In this document: piece after piece, positions 7,180 to 14,468 of the stretch | Layout of the letters: the number at the start of each line of letters is the position of its first letter | How positions within the stretch are numbered: position 1 is the stretch's first letter | Virus record (IMG/VR): IMGVR_UViG_3300031251_000042 | Coordinates: 1-44,918 of that record | Length of the DNA stretch: 44,918 bases | Source: a virus | Reading direction: 5' to 3' (one strand) | Made by a program: the position numbers and the translations under genes | The notes under the pieces: model-generated | The model's database searches: none | What the model was told of the DNA's origin: nothing | Seen by the model: only the letters and a program-made list of their open reading frames with translations

Positions 7180-7402
7180 GCGCTGGTACGCGAAACATAG
7201 AATCGAAAAGTTGAGGAAAACGCATGAAAGAAGCAAAAAACGAAATCCACTCCACGGGCTTACAAGGCTCAGGCAACAAGCAGCCGCCGGCCATATCGAC
7301 ATCGATGCCTATCTCAGTGAGCTTGGCAGAATACTTGTTCTCGCTCGCGAAGGAAGTGACCAAAACGGAAAAGACGCCCAGGACAGCGCGTGCGGCGTGT
7401 GA
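6977..7402 (+). CDS. Basic Lys/Arg-rich protein overlapping the sigma-like gene
   Basis: The frame is open from 6863, and I place the start at the internal ATG 6977. The product has 141 residues, strongly basic (MNKDRIRLYAQKQNLKPGV, then RIAKWRRENSGKWKLI), and resembles the basic helical region that precedes HNH domains in phage nucleases, but no HNH site follows. It overlaps the sigma-like gene by 203 bp and the next gene (7224) by 179 bp, each in a different frame. Either it is dual coding or one of the frames is not used. No clear ribosome site is seen. Confidence 0.4.
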   Translation: MNKDRIRLYAQKQNLKPGVREKRNASCRAYFRRRPPGWNAQRIAKWRRENSGKWKLIMARASRNGLHKRWYAKHRIEKLRKTHERSKKRNPLHGLTRLRQQAAAGHIDIDAYLSELGRILVLAREGSDQNGKDAQDSACGV

Positions 7403-7463
7403 GTGTGCTCGAGAGATTCACAGGCTTCTTGATCTTCAGCAAAAGGCAAAAAATAGGGTTTAA
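7224..7463 (+). CDS. Small hypothetical phage protein
   Basis: The protein has 79 residues. The C-terminal helix (TPRTARAACECAREIHRLLD) resembles a family of small phage early proteins of unknown role. A good ribosome site (GAGGAAAA) precedes ATG 7224. It ends six bases before the methyltransferase start. Confidence 0.55.
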   Translation: MKEAKNEIHSTGLQGSGNKQPPAISTSMPISVSLAEYLFSLAKEVTKTEKTPRTARAACECAREIHRLLDLQQKAKNRV

Positions 7464-7468
7464 AAAGG

Positions 7469-8230
7469 ATGCTTAATGGCTTGGATTTATTTAGCGGAAT
7501 CGGCGGGTTTTACCTCGGCTTATCTCCATGGGTATCCCCAGCCGCTTATTGTGAGGCAGACCCATACTGCCAGGGAGTCCTTTTGTCGCGAATGGCATCG
7601 GGGCAAATCCGAAAGGCTCCAATATGGGATGACGTTAGAACCCTTAAACGCTCCGACCTGGAACGAACTCCCATTGACATTATCGTCGGAGGATTCCCGT
7701 GCCAGGACCTTAGCGTTGCAGGAACTGGAAAAGGCCTGGGAGGAGAGCGAAGTGGACTATTCTTTGAAGTCATCCGATTGGTTAGCGAGTTTCGACCTCT
7801 CTTCGTTTTCTTGGAAAACGTCCCAGCTATCACTGTTCGAGGGCTTGATCGAGTTCTCTTGGAGTTCGCTGCGCTCGGGTACGATTGTCGATGGACGGTT
7901 GTATCAGCCGCAGAGGTTGGAGCCGTCCATATTCGTGAACGATGGTTCCTTCTTGCCTACGCCAACCGCATGCGACTACGGCAAGAACGTTGGGAGAAAA
8001 TCGGACGGGATAACGCCGTCGGGAAGAGACCGTTGGAGCATCACAGTTCGGGCCAAACGAGGGGAATTGCCCGGACACCCAAAGGGGAAATTACACCCAG
8101 AGTGGATCGAGCAGGCGATGGGATATCCTGTTCGGTGGACCGAGCTAGAGGATTGGGCAATAGCGTGGTTCCGGTTCAAGCGCGTGAAGCGTTCATGCGG
8201 TTAATGGGTTTAACAACTTTCCGGGAATAA
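7469..8230 (+). CDS. dcm: DNA (cytosine-5) methyltransferase
   Basis: The protein has 253 residues and methylates cytosine C5 using S-adenosylmethionine. Conserved motifs in order are: I (LDLFSGIGGF, 5-14), IV with catalytic C78 (GGFPCQDLSVAG), VI (ENV, 117-119), VIII (HIRERWFLLAY, 154-164) and X (RGLGNSVVP, 227-235). The target-recognition region between VIII and X is short (about 60 residues). It probably protects phage DNA from host restriction. A second 242-codon frame lies wholly inside it (see 7476-8204). Confidence 0.92.
   Translation: MLNGLDLFSGIGGFYLGLSPWVSPAAYCEADPYCQGVLLSRMASGQIRKAPIWDDVRTLKRSDLERTPIDIIVGGFPCQDLSVAGTGKGLGGERSGLFFEVIRLVSEFRPLFVFLENVPAITVRGLDRVLLEFAALGYDCRWTVVSAAEVGAVHIRERWFLLAYANRMRLRQERWEKIGRDNAVGKRPLEHHSSGQTRGIARTPKGEITPRVDRAGDGISCSVDRARGLGNSVVPVQAREAFMRLMGLTTFRE
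7476..8204 (+). CDS. Alternative-frame protein nested in the methyltransferase gene
   Basis: This frame is open for 242 codons across nearly the whole methyltransferase gene. It reads like a family of phage proteins usually found beside cytosine methyltransferases: SRARTLALQELEKAWE, SWKTSQLSLFEG (112-123), GSFLPTPTACDYGKN (157-171) and KLHPEWIEQAMGYPVRWTEL (205-224). A start at ATG 7629 (residue 52) is as likely as 7476. The function is unknown; a DNA-modification partner is inference. If real, the two proteins are encoded on the same strand in different frames. Confidence 0.5.
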   Translation: MAWIYLAESAGFTSAYLHGYPQPLIVRQTHTARESFCREWHRGKSERLQYGMTLEPLNAPTWNELPLTLSSEDSRARTLALQELEKAWEESEVDYSLKSSDWLASFDLSSFSWKTSQLSLFEGLIEFSWSSLRSGTIVDGRLYQPQRLEPSIFVNDGSFLPTPTACDYGKNVGRKSDGITPSGRDRWSITVRAKRGELPGHPKGKLHPEWIEQAMGYPVRWTELEDWAIAWFRFKRVKRSCG

Positions 8231-8254
8231 GCCCGGATTATGAAGGGGGTCAAA

Positions 8255-8338
8255 ATGTTCATAGGTTTGTTCATGGCGGGATTGTTTTGTGGGGTGTTGA
8301 TTATGTCGATTTGCGCGGCGGGAAGGGATGTGGGGTGA
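8255..8338 (+). CDS. 27-residue single-span membrane peptide
   Basis: The short gene encodes MFIGLFMAGLFCGVLIMSIC plus a small polar tail. It is one transmembrane helix resembling DUF3789-type phage micropeptides. The ribosome site GAAGGGGG lies eight bases upstream. It is followed by another membrane gene three bases after its stop. The role is unknown. Confidence 0.55.
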   Translation: MFIGLFMAGLFCGVLIMSICAAGRDVG

Positions 8339-8341
8339 GAA

Positions 8342-8500
8342 ATGGACATTATAATTGCATGGGTTTTGATCATTGCTGGCATATTGATACTGGTTTATGG
8401 GTGGAAGGTCATGGTTATGATTTTGGTTAGCGTTCCAGTCCTTCTAGGAGTCGGATCATTGCTGGCGTTTTGTTTTCACAAGATGGGGTTGGGCACATGA
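8342..8500 (+). CDS. 52-residue two-span membrane protein
   Basis: The gene starts just after the 27-residue peptide. It encodes two hydrophobic segments (AWVLIIAGILILVYG and MILVSVPVLLGVGSLLAF) and a short polar tail. Its stop overlaps the next start (ATGA at 8497-8500), which supports it as a real gene. The function is unknown. Confidence 0.55.
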   Translation: MDIIIAWVLIIAGILILVYGWKVMVMILVSVPVLLGVGSLLAFCFHKMGLGT

Positions 8501-8760
8501 CAACCCCACACGTTTACGAGGGCTTGGACTGTTCGGGGGCGATTGAACCGAAGACAGCACGCGAGAAGGCTAAAAAATGGCTAAATGATGGTGTTGTCAG
8601 AGATGCTTGGAGATATGAGATTCAATTACGTAGCTATGAGGACGGGTACCGCGCCGGAATGGAGCGAGCGGCGGAGATGGCGGCGGGACCAGACGAGGGT
8701 TACCTGCATGGATGTAGTTGTCGTGCGAATATTCTCGCAGAGATGAGGAGTGAGAAATGA
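8497..8760 (+). CDS. Hypothetical early protein
   Basis: The protein has 87 residues and is not recognised. The central segment (SYEDGYRAGMERAAEMAAGP) is a pattern often seen in small phage proteins, and a CSCR motif follows near the end. The start at 8497 is fixed by its ATGA overlap with the membrane gene; a longer start at 8470 has no ribosome site. It also overlaps the next gene by ATGA. Confidence 0.55.
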   Translation: MTTPHVYEGLDCSGAIEPKTAREKAKKWLNDGVVRDAWRYEIQLRSYEDGYRAGMERAAEMAAGPDEGYLHGCSCRANILAEMRSEK

Positions 8761-8966
8761 AGAATCTAGATGAACGATATTTTAAAGACCCTATGTTTAG
8801 TAAGGTTGTAGACTTACTTGTAAGTCTTATTCGGGAGCAAACTTTATCCCCCGGTGAAGTTAGAGAGGCAGCTTTGTTTGCTCAAATGAAAGTTGAGCTA
8901 GAGCGTCCACAGTGTATTTGTATTTCTGAAAATCTAAAGTATGAGTTGAGGCTGCGTGGTCTATGA
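8757..8966 (+). CDS. Hypothetical early protein
   Basis: The protein has 69 residues, helical (FSKVVDLLVSLIREQTLSPG, then EVREAALFAQMKVELE), and similar to small phage proteins without assigned function. It is coupled to both neighbours by ATGA overlaps at 8757 and 8963. The local DNA is more A/T-rich than its neighbours. Confidence 0.55.
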   Translation: MKNLDERYFKDPMFSKVVDLLVSLIREQTLSPGEVREAALFAQMKVELERPQCICISENLKYELRLRGL

Positions 8967-9343
8967 CCACACAAGACGAAATCAAGGCGGTTGAGGAATA
9001 TCTGAAATTGGCACTCCAAGGACTGACTGAGTCGTGGGCGGCAAATAGGGCATTTTTAGCCGGTGTCTCATGGCAGAAATCCCGCTGCGATTGCGAGGCG
9101 CTGAAGGGTCAGAAGATTGGTTTAGAGGTAGCATTAGCTGTGACAAAATCGGAGCTCGCCGAATCCCGCGCCGAGAATGAGAGGCTGATTGAAATACTTC
9201 GTGATGTCTACACTCACGACGAAGGAAACTTGTCTGATTATGGCGGTGGGAACGTGTCGTGGTGGCATGACTATATCCGAGCAATTATTGATCGCATTCA
9301 GTCCAAATCCCTGGCCGACGCCAGTGGTGAGGAGAATAGGTAA
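8963..9343 (+). CDS. Hypothetical coiled-coil early protein
   Basis: The protein has 126 residues with a helical N-terminus, CDCE near residue 45, a coiled coil (ALAVTKSELAESRAENERLI, about 60-80) and a C-terminal amphipathic segment. No family is recognised. The ATGA overlap at its start and the TAATG junction at its end place it within the same transcript. Confidence 0.5.
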   Translation: MTTQDEIKAVEEYLKLALQGLTESWAANRAFLAGVSWQKSRCDCEALKGQKIGLEVALAVTKSELAESRAENERLIEILRDVYTHDEGNLSDYGGGNVSWWHDYIRAIIDRIQSKSLADASGEENR

Positions 9344-9708
9344 TGGAAGATATTGAATGCCCGTATTGTAAAGAATCGTTTGAGTATGACAGTGATCCTA
9401 TTGGGCAGGACGAAGAAACAGAGATTGAGTGCTACGCGTGCGATAAGTCCTTTGTCGTCAGTGCACATTGGGATGTCACGTATTCGTCGCGCAAAGCGGA
9501 CTGTCTGAACGACGGCTGTTGCACGTTTAAGGATCTTTGCAGAACACCATTTATCATCGCTAAAAAAGTGGGCCAGATGTGCTCCCAGTGTGGAAAAGAA
9601 AAAGATCGTGACGCCACTGTGGAAGAAATAAAAGCGGAACTAGAACAATTAAAGGACTACCCATCACTTCACAAAATTACGTTAGGAAGGGATTACAACC
9701 ATGATTGA
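9343..9708 (+). CDS. Zinc-ribbon phage protein
   Basis: The protein has 121 residues. Two zinc-ribbon halves are visible at the start (CPYCKESF, residues 6-13, and CYACDKSF, about 31-38), followed by a second cysteine cluster (CLNDGCC, then CSQCGKEKDRD near 80). Phage proteins with this layout are common and uncharacterised. A DNA- or RNA-binding role is inference. Confidence 0.6.
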   Translation: MEDIECPYCKESFEYDSDPIGQDEETEIECYACDKSFVVSAHWDVTYSSRKADCLNDGCCTFKDLCRTPFIIAKKVGQMCSQCGKEKDRDATVEEIKAELEQLKDYPSLHKITLGRDYNHD

Positions 9709-10204
9709 CAGAATCGCGGAAATAAAAGCAAGACTGAAGGCTGCTACGCCGGGGCCGTGGACTCCGCATGATAACCATGGCGTCAAGTATGTCAGTAATG
9801 GAAAGGATGGTCGATTCGCTAAATTTGATAACCGGATTTGTGAAGCCGCGTTTAACTTGAATCATCCCCCCATTAACGAGAACATGAGTTTGATAGCACA
9901 CGCTCCATCCGACCTCGCCTATCTGATCGAGCAGAACGACGGGCTTGAGGACAACTTAGCAGTAGCTCTTGATACACTCAGAGATGAAGGGGAAGAAAAT
10001 AACAGGCTGTGGGATGAGAACGAGAGAATGCGGAAGGCGCTTCAAGACGTTAACGAGTATTTTGAATGGGAAAAAGAAGCGTGGGAAAAGTCATGGTGTC
10101 AAGACGGTAGCCGTCGCATGTTCGCCGAGGAGGTAGTGCGCAAGTGCCTTGCCGCGGCCGCGATAGGGGAGGCGGGGGATTTTATTACGGGATTTCGGCC
10201 CTGA
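9701..10204 (+). CDS. Ead/Ea22-like early protein
   Basis: The protein has 167 residues. The N-terminus (IKARLKAATPGPWTPHD) and IAHAPSDLAYLIEQND near residue 65 match the pattern of Ead/Ea22-like early proteins of temperate phages, whose function is not settled. A coiled coil (about 75-115) follows. The ribosome site is in TTAGGAAGGG. Its stop codon lies in the loop of the terminator hairpin that ends the operon. Confidence 0.6.
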   Translation: MIDRIAEIKARLKAATPGPWTPHDNHGVKYVSNGKDGRFAKFDNRICEAAFNLNHPPINENMSLIAHAPSDLAYLIEQNDGLEDNLAVALDTLRDEGEENNRLWDENERMRKALQDVNEYFEWEKEAWEKSWCQDGSRRMFAEEVVRKCLAAAAIGEAGDFITGFRP

Positions 10205-10229
10205 TCGATAACTCTAGGCCGATTTTTTT
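10195..10229 (+). terminator. Intrinsic terminator at the end of the early operon
   Basis: The stem TCGGCC (10195-10200) pairs with GGCCGA (10217-10222) and is followed at once by seven T residues (10223-10229). The loop is 16 nt. It ends the run of overlapping genes that begins at 3899, just after the last stop codon. Confidence 0.6.
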
Positions 10230-10287
10230 GAAGCGGGCGCTATTGCGTTTGCTTCCGCTTTTTTTGATTCAGCCGATTAACGTAAAT

Positions 10288-11328
10288 ATGGACACACGTG
10301 TATCTGAACGGCCAAGCTGGGATCAAGTTTCTGACTATTTCGATCGGCAGATCGAGTTTTATCTCGGTAAGCACGGTGCCGATCTCCCTTTTGAGCAGAA
10401 GGATGAGGTTCGGCAGCGAGGGCGGTTGAGGGTCATTGAGGCCTTTCCCAAGATCGTCGAAGCTTACGATGCATGGGAATCAGCGGCTTCAATCGATAAG
10501 CCAGCCTGGAAATCTTTCGTTCAGACCCATTGTAGGGGGGCTGTGCTGGATTATATCCGGGATGGGGCAGGATTTGAGGAGAGCTACCTCGAGGACGATG
10601 AAGCTGAGGACGAAGCCGAGAATGCGGCGCCGATTTTAGAAAATGAGCTGACTGCGGAGGACGCGGAGCCCGAAGTTGCCGCTGTGACGGACGTCGGTGT
10701 TAAAAGAAGGCCCAGGCCGCGTTTAAAATATCGAATGTCTCCAATCGACCAGGAGCAGGATCATCCTTTGGACGTGGAGGAGGTCGTTGCGCTCTACGGT
10801 GAGCCTCCGGACGAGATCGCCTCGATCATTAAGCCAAGGTGGGACCTTGTGGCTAGGCTTGCGCGTCATCGTCCGGATATTCATTTGGTTGCGAAGATTT
10901 TAATGGGGTTCACCCAAGCGCATGAGTCTGAAAATTTTAACGTATCGAGGGAAAGACTTTCGCAGCGAATCAGTGAATTTTTCGCGCGGCTTGATTCTCC
11001 AGAATATTATCATGATCCGATGACCAAACAGCTCATTTACGCCCTGGGGATGTGTGAATATTACGGGATGAAAGACGAGGATCAGGGGCTTGGTTGGGAG
11101 TGGGAGCCCGTCGATCTATTCGCGCACAATTCCGTAATGGAGATTTTCTTGGTTCATCAGTCTGAGTCGCCCGAGCTATTAGGGGTCCGAATGGACCGAC
11201 CTAAGAAAGAAAAGAGTCCGAAAAATATTTCCATGTGGGCCGTCCCGACCGGGCCGTCTGTGGTGATTCAGGAAGAAGTAAAGATTTCCAAAGAATCGCT
11301 CGAGCAGCTCGGTTTTCCAAGTTTCTAA
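10288..11328 (+). CDS. Putative sigma-like late regulator
   Basis: The protein has 346 residues. Residues about 34-90 (EVRQRGRLRVIEAFPKIVEA, then WKSFVQTHCRGAVLDYIR) resemble sigma-70 region 2 of the FliA type. An acidic linker (about 96-130) follows, and an HTH-like segment (NFNVSRERLSQRISEFFARL) lies near 220. It stands alone between the early terminator and the late genes, where phages often place their late activator. The ATG at 10288 is preferred, because the frame upstream overlaps the Ead-like gene. Sigma activity is inference. Confidence 0.45.
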   Translation: MDTRVSERPSWDQVSDYFDRQIEFYLGKHGADLPFEQKDEVRQRGRLRVIEAFPKIVEAYDAWESAASIDKPAWKSFVQTHCRGAVLDYIRDGAGFEESYLEDDEAEDEAENAAPILENELTAEDAEPEVAAVTDVGVKRRPRPRLKYRMSPIDQEQDHPLDVEEVVALYGEPPDEIASIIKPRWDLVARLARHRPDIHLVAKILMGFTQAHESENFNVSRERLSQRISEFFARLDSPEYYHDPMTKQLIYALGMCEYYGMKDEDQGLGWEWEPVDLFAHNSVMEIFLVHQSESPELLGVRMDRPKKEKSPKNISMWAVPTGPSVVIQEEVKISKESLEQLGFPSF

Positions 11329-11347
11329 GCATGCTCCATTTACGAAA

Positions 11348-11770
11348 ATGAATCTCAACGCGACAAAGCCGGTAATGAGAAACTCCTATCGTTTTCTCTT
11401 GGCATACCTATCATTTGTAATCTTGGTCTTGTTCACGCTCAATGGGTTGGCAAGGGCGGACACGATTCCCGTGATCAAATTGCGACGCGTGACGAATTCG
11501 GTTTCATCCGGATTCTCAGTTCCTAGCCTCGCCAAGGATTACATCCTGACCGTCGATACATCGGGCGGCGGAGTCACGATCACGCTCCCGGATGCGGTTG
11601 CATCGGACGGTTGCTGTATCGATATGAAAAACATTGGATCGCCTGCGAGCGCTGTAAGTGTCGCTCCGCTTGGCTTGCAAAAGATCGACGGATTTTCGTC
11701 GGATGCGCTCACGGTTCAAAATGAATCAAGGAAGTTTTGCGCGGTGAGTGGAAACTGGTTCAACTATTGA
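11348..11770 (+). CDS. Secreted beta-rich fibre-like protein
   Basis: The protein has 140 residues. An N-terminal Sec signal peptide is clear: a basic start, then the core FLLAYLSFVILVLFTLNG and ARA before D. The mature part (TVDTSGGGVTITLPDAVASD, then KNIGSPASAVSVAP) is a small beta-rich domain typical of phage tail-fibre and appendage proteins. Export is unusual for a virion protein. It is the first of three secreted fibre-like genes in a row. Confidence 0.6.
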   Translation: MNLNATKPVMRNSYRFLLAYLSFVILVLFTLNGLARADTIPVIKLRRVTNSVSSGFSVPSLAKDYILTVDTSGGGVTITLPDAVASDGCCIDMKNIGSPASAVSVAPLGLQKIDGFSSDALTVQNESRKFCAVSGNWFNY

Positions 11771-11781
11771 AAGAGGAAAAT

Positions 11782-12720
11782 ATGTTAAAGAAAATTGGAT
11801 TACTGGGCATCGTTTTGATGCTTACGACGAGTATCGCTTTTGCGTCCTATGTTCAGGCTCCGGCTCCGGTCAGTAAGGGCGGCACTGGCAGCACGAGTCA
11901 ATCGGCAAGTATGGCCGTGACGACCGATTCAATCGGCCATATCGTTTCGACGTCGTCTACTACGGCGGCCGAGATCGGATATGTTCACGGTGTGACGAGC
12001 GCTATTCAAACCCAATTTTCGGGCAAAGCGTCTTTGGCTCTGGATAATCTAGCCTCGGTTGCGCTCAATACGCATTTATTGCCGGGCTCGTCTGGCGCGG
12101 TTAATCTAGGGAGTCAGGCGCTTCTTTTCGGCGACGCGTACATGACGCTGATCAAAGATGCTTCAGGCGTGAAAGCCATTGATCCACTGAATCGTTCCTT
12201 TTGGAATGCTTCGGGCGTAAAGCTTTTGGACTTCTCCGGTAGCTATGCTGCAATGCCTGTCGTGGGACTTCTGGGCTCGAGCAGTGGCAATCTTCAATTG
12301 AAGGTACCGGCGACTGTTACCTCCTATTCCGTGACTCTTCCTGCGGCTCAGGGATCAAGCGGTCAATATATGGTCAATGACGGTTCTGGGAATATGACCT
12401 GGACATCGCCTGCCTCCGGGAACTGGACGGTGGTTAACGGCGGGGACGCTGCCTACAGCATCCTAGCCGGCGATCAGCACGTCAGATCTGGCACGGCACT
12501 GACTGCGACCAGGACGTACACGCTTCCGACCTGCACCTCATCCAATATCGGTGAGCGGCATGAGGTCAAAAACCTTGCATCTCAGTCCTACGCGCTCTCA
12601 GTGGCAGCTAATGGTTCTGATAATGTCGATGGTTCGGCAAACTACTCTTTGAATCCCGGCGACTCGGTCCAGATCATTTGTGCGGCGTTCGCGACGAATG
12701 GGACCTGGGATATTGAGTAA
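11782..12720 (+). CDS. Secreted tail-fibre-like protein
   Basis: The protein has 312 residues from ATG 11782, which follows AAGAGGA. The signal peptide is MLKKIGLLGIVLMLTTSIAF ending AFA-S. The mature protein begins with the fibre motif VSKGGTGSTSQSAS, then the low-complexity trimer-like region DNLASVALNTHLLPGSSGAV, and ends with a beta domain (about 215-312) related to the one in the preceding gene (TYTLPTCTSSNIGERHEVKN). It could be a phage fibre that passes through the periplasm, or a lysogen surface adhesin. Confidence 0.65.
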   Translation: MLKKIGLLGIVLMLTTSIAFASYVQAPAPVSKGGTGSTSQSASMAVTTDSIGHIVSTSSTTAAEIGYVHGVTSAIQTQFSGKASLALDNLASVALNTHLLPGSSGAVNLGSQALLFGDAYMTLIKDASGVKAIDPLNRSFWNASGVKLLDFSGSYAAMPVVGLLGSSSGNLQLKVPATVTSYSVTLPAAQGSSGQYMVNDGSGNMTWTSPASGNWTVVNGGDAAYSILAGDQHVRSGTALTATRTYTLPTCTSSNIGERHEVKNLASQSYALSVAANGSDNVDGSANYSLNPGDSVQIICAAFATNGTWDIE

Positions 12721-12759
12721 TTTTGAGTGAAATTTGACGGCGAACCGGGGATCATCAGC

Positions 12760-13410
12760 ATGAAAACAGGCATGAAACAATATCTCTTAATTCTTGGAAC
12801 TCTGCTTTGTTCCTCGGTCGCCTCAGCCACGTATCAAGGACAGCCCGTCAAAAACAAAAATGGCGGCACTCAGACGGATAGCTCTACGGCGACGGGTGTG
12901 GCACATGTGAGTGCCGGGAGCTGGTCCTATGGCGCTGTTAATCTTGGAAACTCTGACGTTACAGGGAACCTTCCGGTCGCGAAACTGAACTCCGGAACGG
13001 GTGCGAGCTCCTCGACGTTTTGGAGAGGCGATGGAACGTGGGTGAACCCGGCTGTCGCTCAACAGAGCTTTACTGTGGCGAACAATCAAAGCTCGGCCGC
13101 AAACGTTACGGGCCTTTCGTTCAGTAGTGCAAGCGTTACTGCGGTGCGGGTTTTTTACAAACTTTATCGCTCGGATTCAAACGGTGAACGCCAAAACGTG
13201 GGTCATCTTTTTGTCCAATACCTGCCAACGGCTGCGAGCTGGACAATCGTTGACGAGCGAATCAGTGTTTTCACCGGATCTTATACCGACGCGGCAGGGG
13301 TGACGTTCACCGTGACTTCCGGCGGACAGGTCCAATACACCTCCGACAATATGAGCGGGACCGGGTATTCCGGCTCGCTTACGTTTAAAACGGAGCTTTC
13401 GATTCAGTAA
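12760..13410 (+). CDS. Secreted fibre-like protein with C-terminal knob domain
   Basis: The protein has 216 residues. The signal peptide is [20 protein letters not shown] ending ASA-T. A short fibre segment with [11 protein letters not shown] and GDGTWVNP is followed by a domain of about 110 residues (from [16 protein letters not shown]) that is clearly related to the C-terminus of the virion fibre gene at 32563. Shared positions include a conserved ending with [19 protein letters not shown]. The start at 12760 follows CGGGGATC; ATG 12772 is the alternative. Confidence 0.6.
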   Translation: MKTGMKQYLLILGTLLCSSVASATYQGQPVKNKNGGTQTDSSTATGVAHVSAGSWSYGAVNLGNSDVTGNLPVAKLNSGTGASSSTFWRGDGTWVNPAVAQQSFTVANNQSSAANVTGLSFSSASVTAVRVFYKLYRSDSNGERQNVGHLFVQYLPTAASWTIVDERISVFTGSYTDAAGVTFTVTSGGQVQYTSDNMSGTGYSGSLTFKTELSIQ

Positions 13411-13429
13411 AAGGGGAGAGGTTGCTTAA

Positions 13430-13840
13430 ATGAATACAGTGCCTGCCGGAATTACTCTTCCGTTTGAAGTGTCGCTTGATCGAAGCGATCTTTATGTTGC
13501 GATGAATGTTTTTGATTGCACGGGAGGCACACCGACTCTTCATGCGCAAATTCCGATGCCTCATGTGGGTAATTTTACCTATGTTGGATTTTTCCAAGCA
13601 GTCGCGGGGAAGTCCTACGTCCTTAATAAGTCGGTTTACACGGACTCTACCTATGCCACTCGAGACGTGCAGAATTATCCCGAAGTGGGCAGCGAAAGTT
13701 TCTATGCCTCAGCCGAAACTGACGTCTCGGTAGCCATTGGGCAGCTCCAGACGATCGCTGACGCTCTTGCACAGTTTGGGAATTTTGAAGTGATCGCAGA
13801 AAATAGCATCGGAATTGATGCCAGCGACGAGGATTTTTAA
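13430..13840 (+). CDS. Hypothetical fibre-associated protein
   Basis: The protein has 136 residues with no signal peptide. It is a beta-sandwich-like sequence (PFEVSLDRSDLYVAMNVFD, then GKSYVLNKSVYTDSTYATRD) with a helical tail (VSVAIGQLQTIADALAQF), the same general plan as the gene at 41371. The ribosome site AAAAGGGGAGAG precedes it. It is probably a fibre accessory or adaptor. Confidence 0.45.
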   Translation: MNTVPAGITLPFEVSLDRSDLYVAMNVFDCTGGTPTLHAQIPMPHVGNFTYVGFFQAVAGKSYVLNKSVYTDSTYATRDVQNYPEVGSESFYASAETDVSVAIGQLQTIADALAQFGNFEVIAENSIGIDASDEDF

Positions 13841-14200
13841 ATGCAAGAAAAGACCAGAGACCATTTTGAGATCATCCGTGGCGATACGGCCGTCATTCCA
13901 ATCTGGATATTTAGGCGCTCTTCGCGCGATTCCGATGCCCGTTATCCTGTGATTTTGACGTCTGACATGACATTTGAGGTGATTTTACCCGGTGGGGTGA
14001 GTGCCACGACAGCCGGTGCTCAGGTAACGTTTGTTGCTGGATCGGTTCCGTACATCATAGCGAAGTTTTCGACGACGCAAACGCCGCTCCTCACCGTGAA
14101 AAAGTTCGCCACGATTGTCGTGAGAGTGACCAAAGCGGACGGAACCGTGAAGACCTACCAAAAAAAGAAGGTATTAGACATTGTCGATCGAGATAATTAA
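13841..14200 (+). CDS. Hypothetical fibre-associated beta protein
   Basis: The protein has 119 residues. The opening FEIIRGDTAVIPIWIFRRSS and the later TSDMTFEVILPGG resemble small phage proteins beginning with an adaptor-like domain, as also in 35685-36053 (IEQGTTFNLLIPPI). It starts immediately after the previous stop (TAAATG), so translation is coupled. Confidence 0.45.
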   Translation: MQEKTRDHFEIIRGDTAVIPIWIFRRSSRDSDARYPVILTSDMTFEVILPGGVSATTAGAQVTFVAGSVPYIIAKFSTTQTPLLTVKKFATIVVRVTKADGTVKTYQKKKVLDIVDRDN

Positions 14201-14462
14201 AAAACTATACGTCCGCGTTGAATACGAAGGTATTCCAAAAGCCAAACAGGTCGAACGTGACCTGATTGAAGCCGCACTCCGCGCGACTGATGGCAACAAA
14301 ACGCGCGCTGCTCAGGCATTGGGTATCTCGCTTCGGGGCATCAGAAATAAGGTGATCGAATACGGTTTAAGTGAATTTAAAATCGAAGCTTATTCAAGAA
14401 AAGTTCAAACGGGCTCAGGAGGAGACTTGGCACATGGAAGTGCCGCTTTCCAAACGGAGTGA
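14181..14462 (+). CDS. Fis-type HTH DNA-binding protein
   Basis: The protein has 93 residues from a TTG start preceded by AAGAAGG. There is no in-frame ATG before the fold. Residues about 23-63 are a strong Fis/NtrC-type DNA-binding domain (ERDLIEAALRATDGNKTRAA, then QALGISLRGIRNKVIEYGL). It is a standalone version without receiver or AAA+ domain, like the gene at 781. It lies at the border of the fibre and head genes, so a role in late transcription is possible. Confidence 0.65.
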   Translation: MSIEIIKKLYVRVEYEGIPKAKQVERDLIEAALRATDGNKTRAAQALGISLRGIRNKVIEYGLSEFKIEAYSRKVQTGSGGDLAHGSAAFQTE

Positions 14463-14468
14463 ATAGTC

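Noticed and set aside
10144-10287. N-terminal extension of the second sigma-like protein
   Set aside because: It would overlap the Ead-like gene and the terminator, and has no ribosome site. ATG 10288 is more economical.
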